From: Prorocentrum cordatum
Lineage: Eukaryota; Sar; Dinophyceae; Prorocentrales; Prorocentraceae
Assembly (NCBI GenBank): GCA_963575745.1
Contig: CAUYUJ010017838.1
Span: 256,501-320,500 of the forward strand
Direction: 5' to 3'
Length of the DNA stretch: 64,000 nucleotides
The number at the start of each line of letters is the position of its first letter. Position 1 is the stretch's first letter. Positions 63,896 to 64,000 of this stretch are shown here, piece by piece. Under the pieces are notes generated by a model that searched no databases, was not told where the DNA came from, and saw only the letters and a program-made list of their open reading frames with translations. The position numbers and the translations under genes are program-made.

Positions 63896-64000
63896 AAGCC
63901 TCTTCCTCATTTTCATCAAGTTTATCCATGTTTTCGTCCTCCTATTCGCCCTCGTCCCTCTCGCTCTCTTCCTCCTCGTCCTTCGGCTTGTTCCCCTCGT

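Overview
The window is nuclear DNA of a dinoflagellate, on three lines of evidence. (1) Copies of the dinoflagellate trans-spliced leader (DinoSL; core GTAGCCATTTTGGCTCAAG) stand at the 5' ends of coding or retroposed units at 44233-44253 (+), 59059-59079 (-) and, with changes, at 34467-34488 (-) and 31288-31317 (-). None is followed by the GT donor of a real SL RNA gene, so all are relicts of trans-spliced mRNAs that were reverse-transcribed back into the genome. (2) Two tandem EF-hand genes are best read with introns bounded by AG|GA at both ends (GA donors), the non-canonical splicing known from dinoflagellates. (3) The sequence is GC-rich, gene-poor, full of simple repeats, and has unidirectional tandem gene copies. 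The species cannot be fixed from this window.

Layout. 1-5.4 kb: GGA/CT low-complexity DNA with one broken, unrecognised minus-strand gene. 5.7-9.65 kb: a nearly perfect 1738-bp tandem duplication carrying a secreted lipocalin-like gene. 9.65-14.9 kb: CCAAGAGGCC-type repeats, a long CATA microsatellite and a 27-30 bp minisatellite. 15.0-21.1 kb: two tandem genes for six-EF-hand, ER-type proteins of the reticulocalbin/calumenin (CREC) class, the upstream one with an extra intron. 21-27 kb: CCT, GGGACAGTGG and inverted GGTTCGAACC-type repeats. 27-34.5 kb: decayed LINE (non-LTR) retrotransposons on the minus strand, with a double SL relict and a separate SL-headed unit lying between CCT tracts. 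37.2-39.5 kb: a dead Ty1/copia-like gag with a mutated zinc knuckle. 41.6-42.5 kb and 53.4-54.2 kb: two oppositely oriented arrays of one ~102-bp satellite, the first next to a 100-N assembly gap. 44.2-51.2 kb: a nearly intact SL-headed LINE (zinc-finger ORF1; ORF2 with endonuclease, reverse transcriptase and RNase H) inserted in the CCT tract of a ~660-bp repeat unit. 57.1-59.1 kb: an intronless MFS transporter retrogene with 5' SL, 3' A8 tract and perfect 15-16 bp target-site duplications. 60.5-61.7 kb: a trypsin-CUB pseudogene that has lost the catalytic-serine loop. 61.8-64 kb: several minisatellites.

Functionally, the live single-copy genes are few (lipocalin x2, CREC x2, MFS transporter). 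The window mainly shows retroposition: trans-spliced mRNAs, including those of a LINE itself, carry the SL into the genome, and CCT microsatellites appear to receive some of these insertions.
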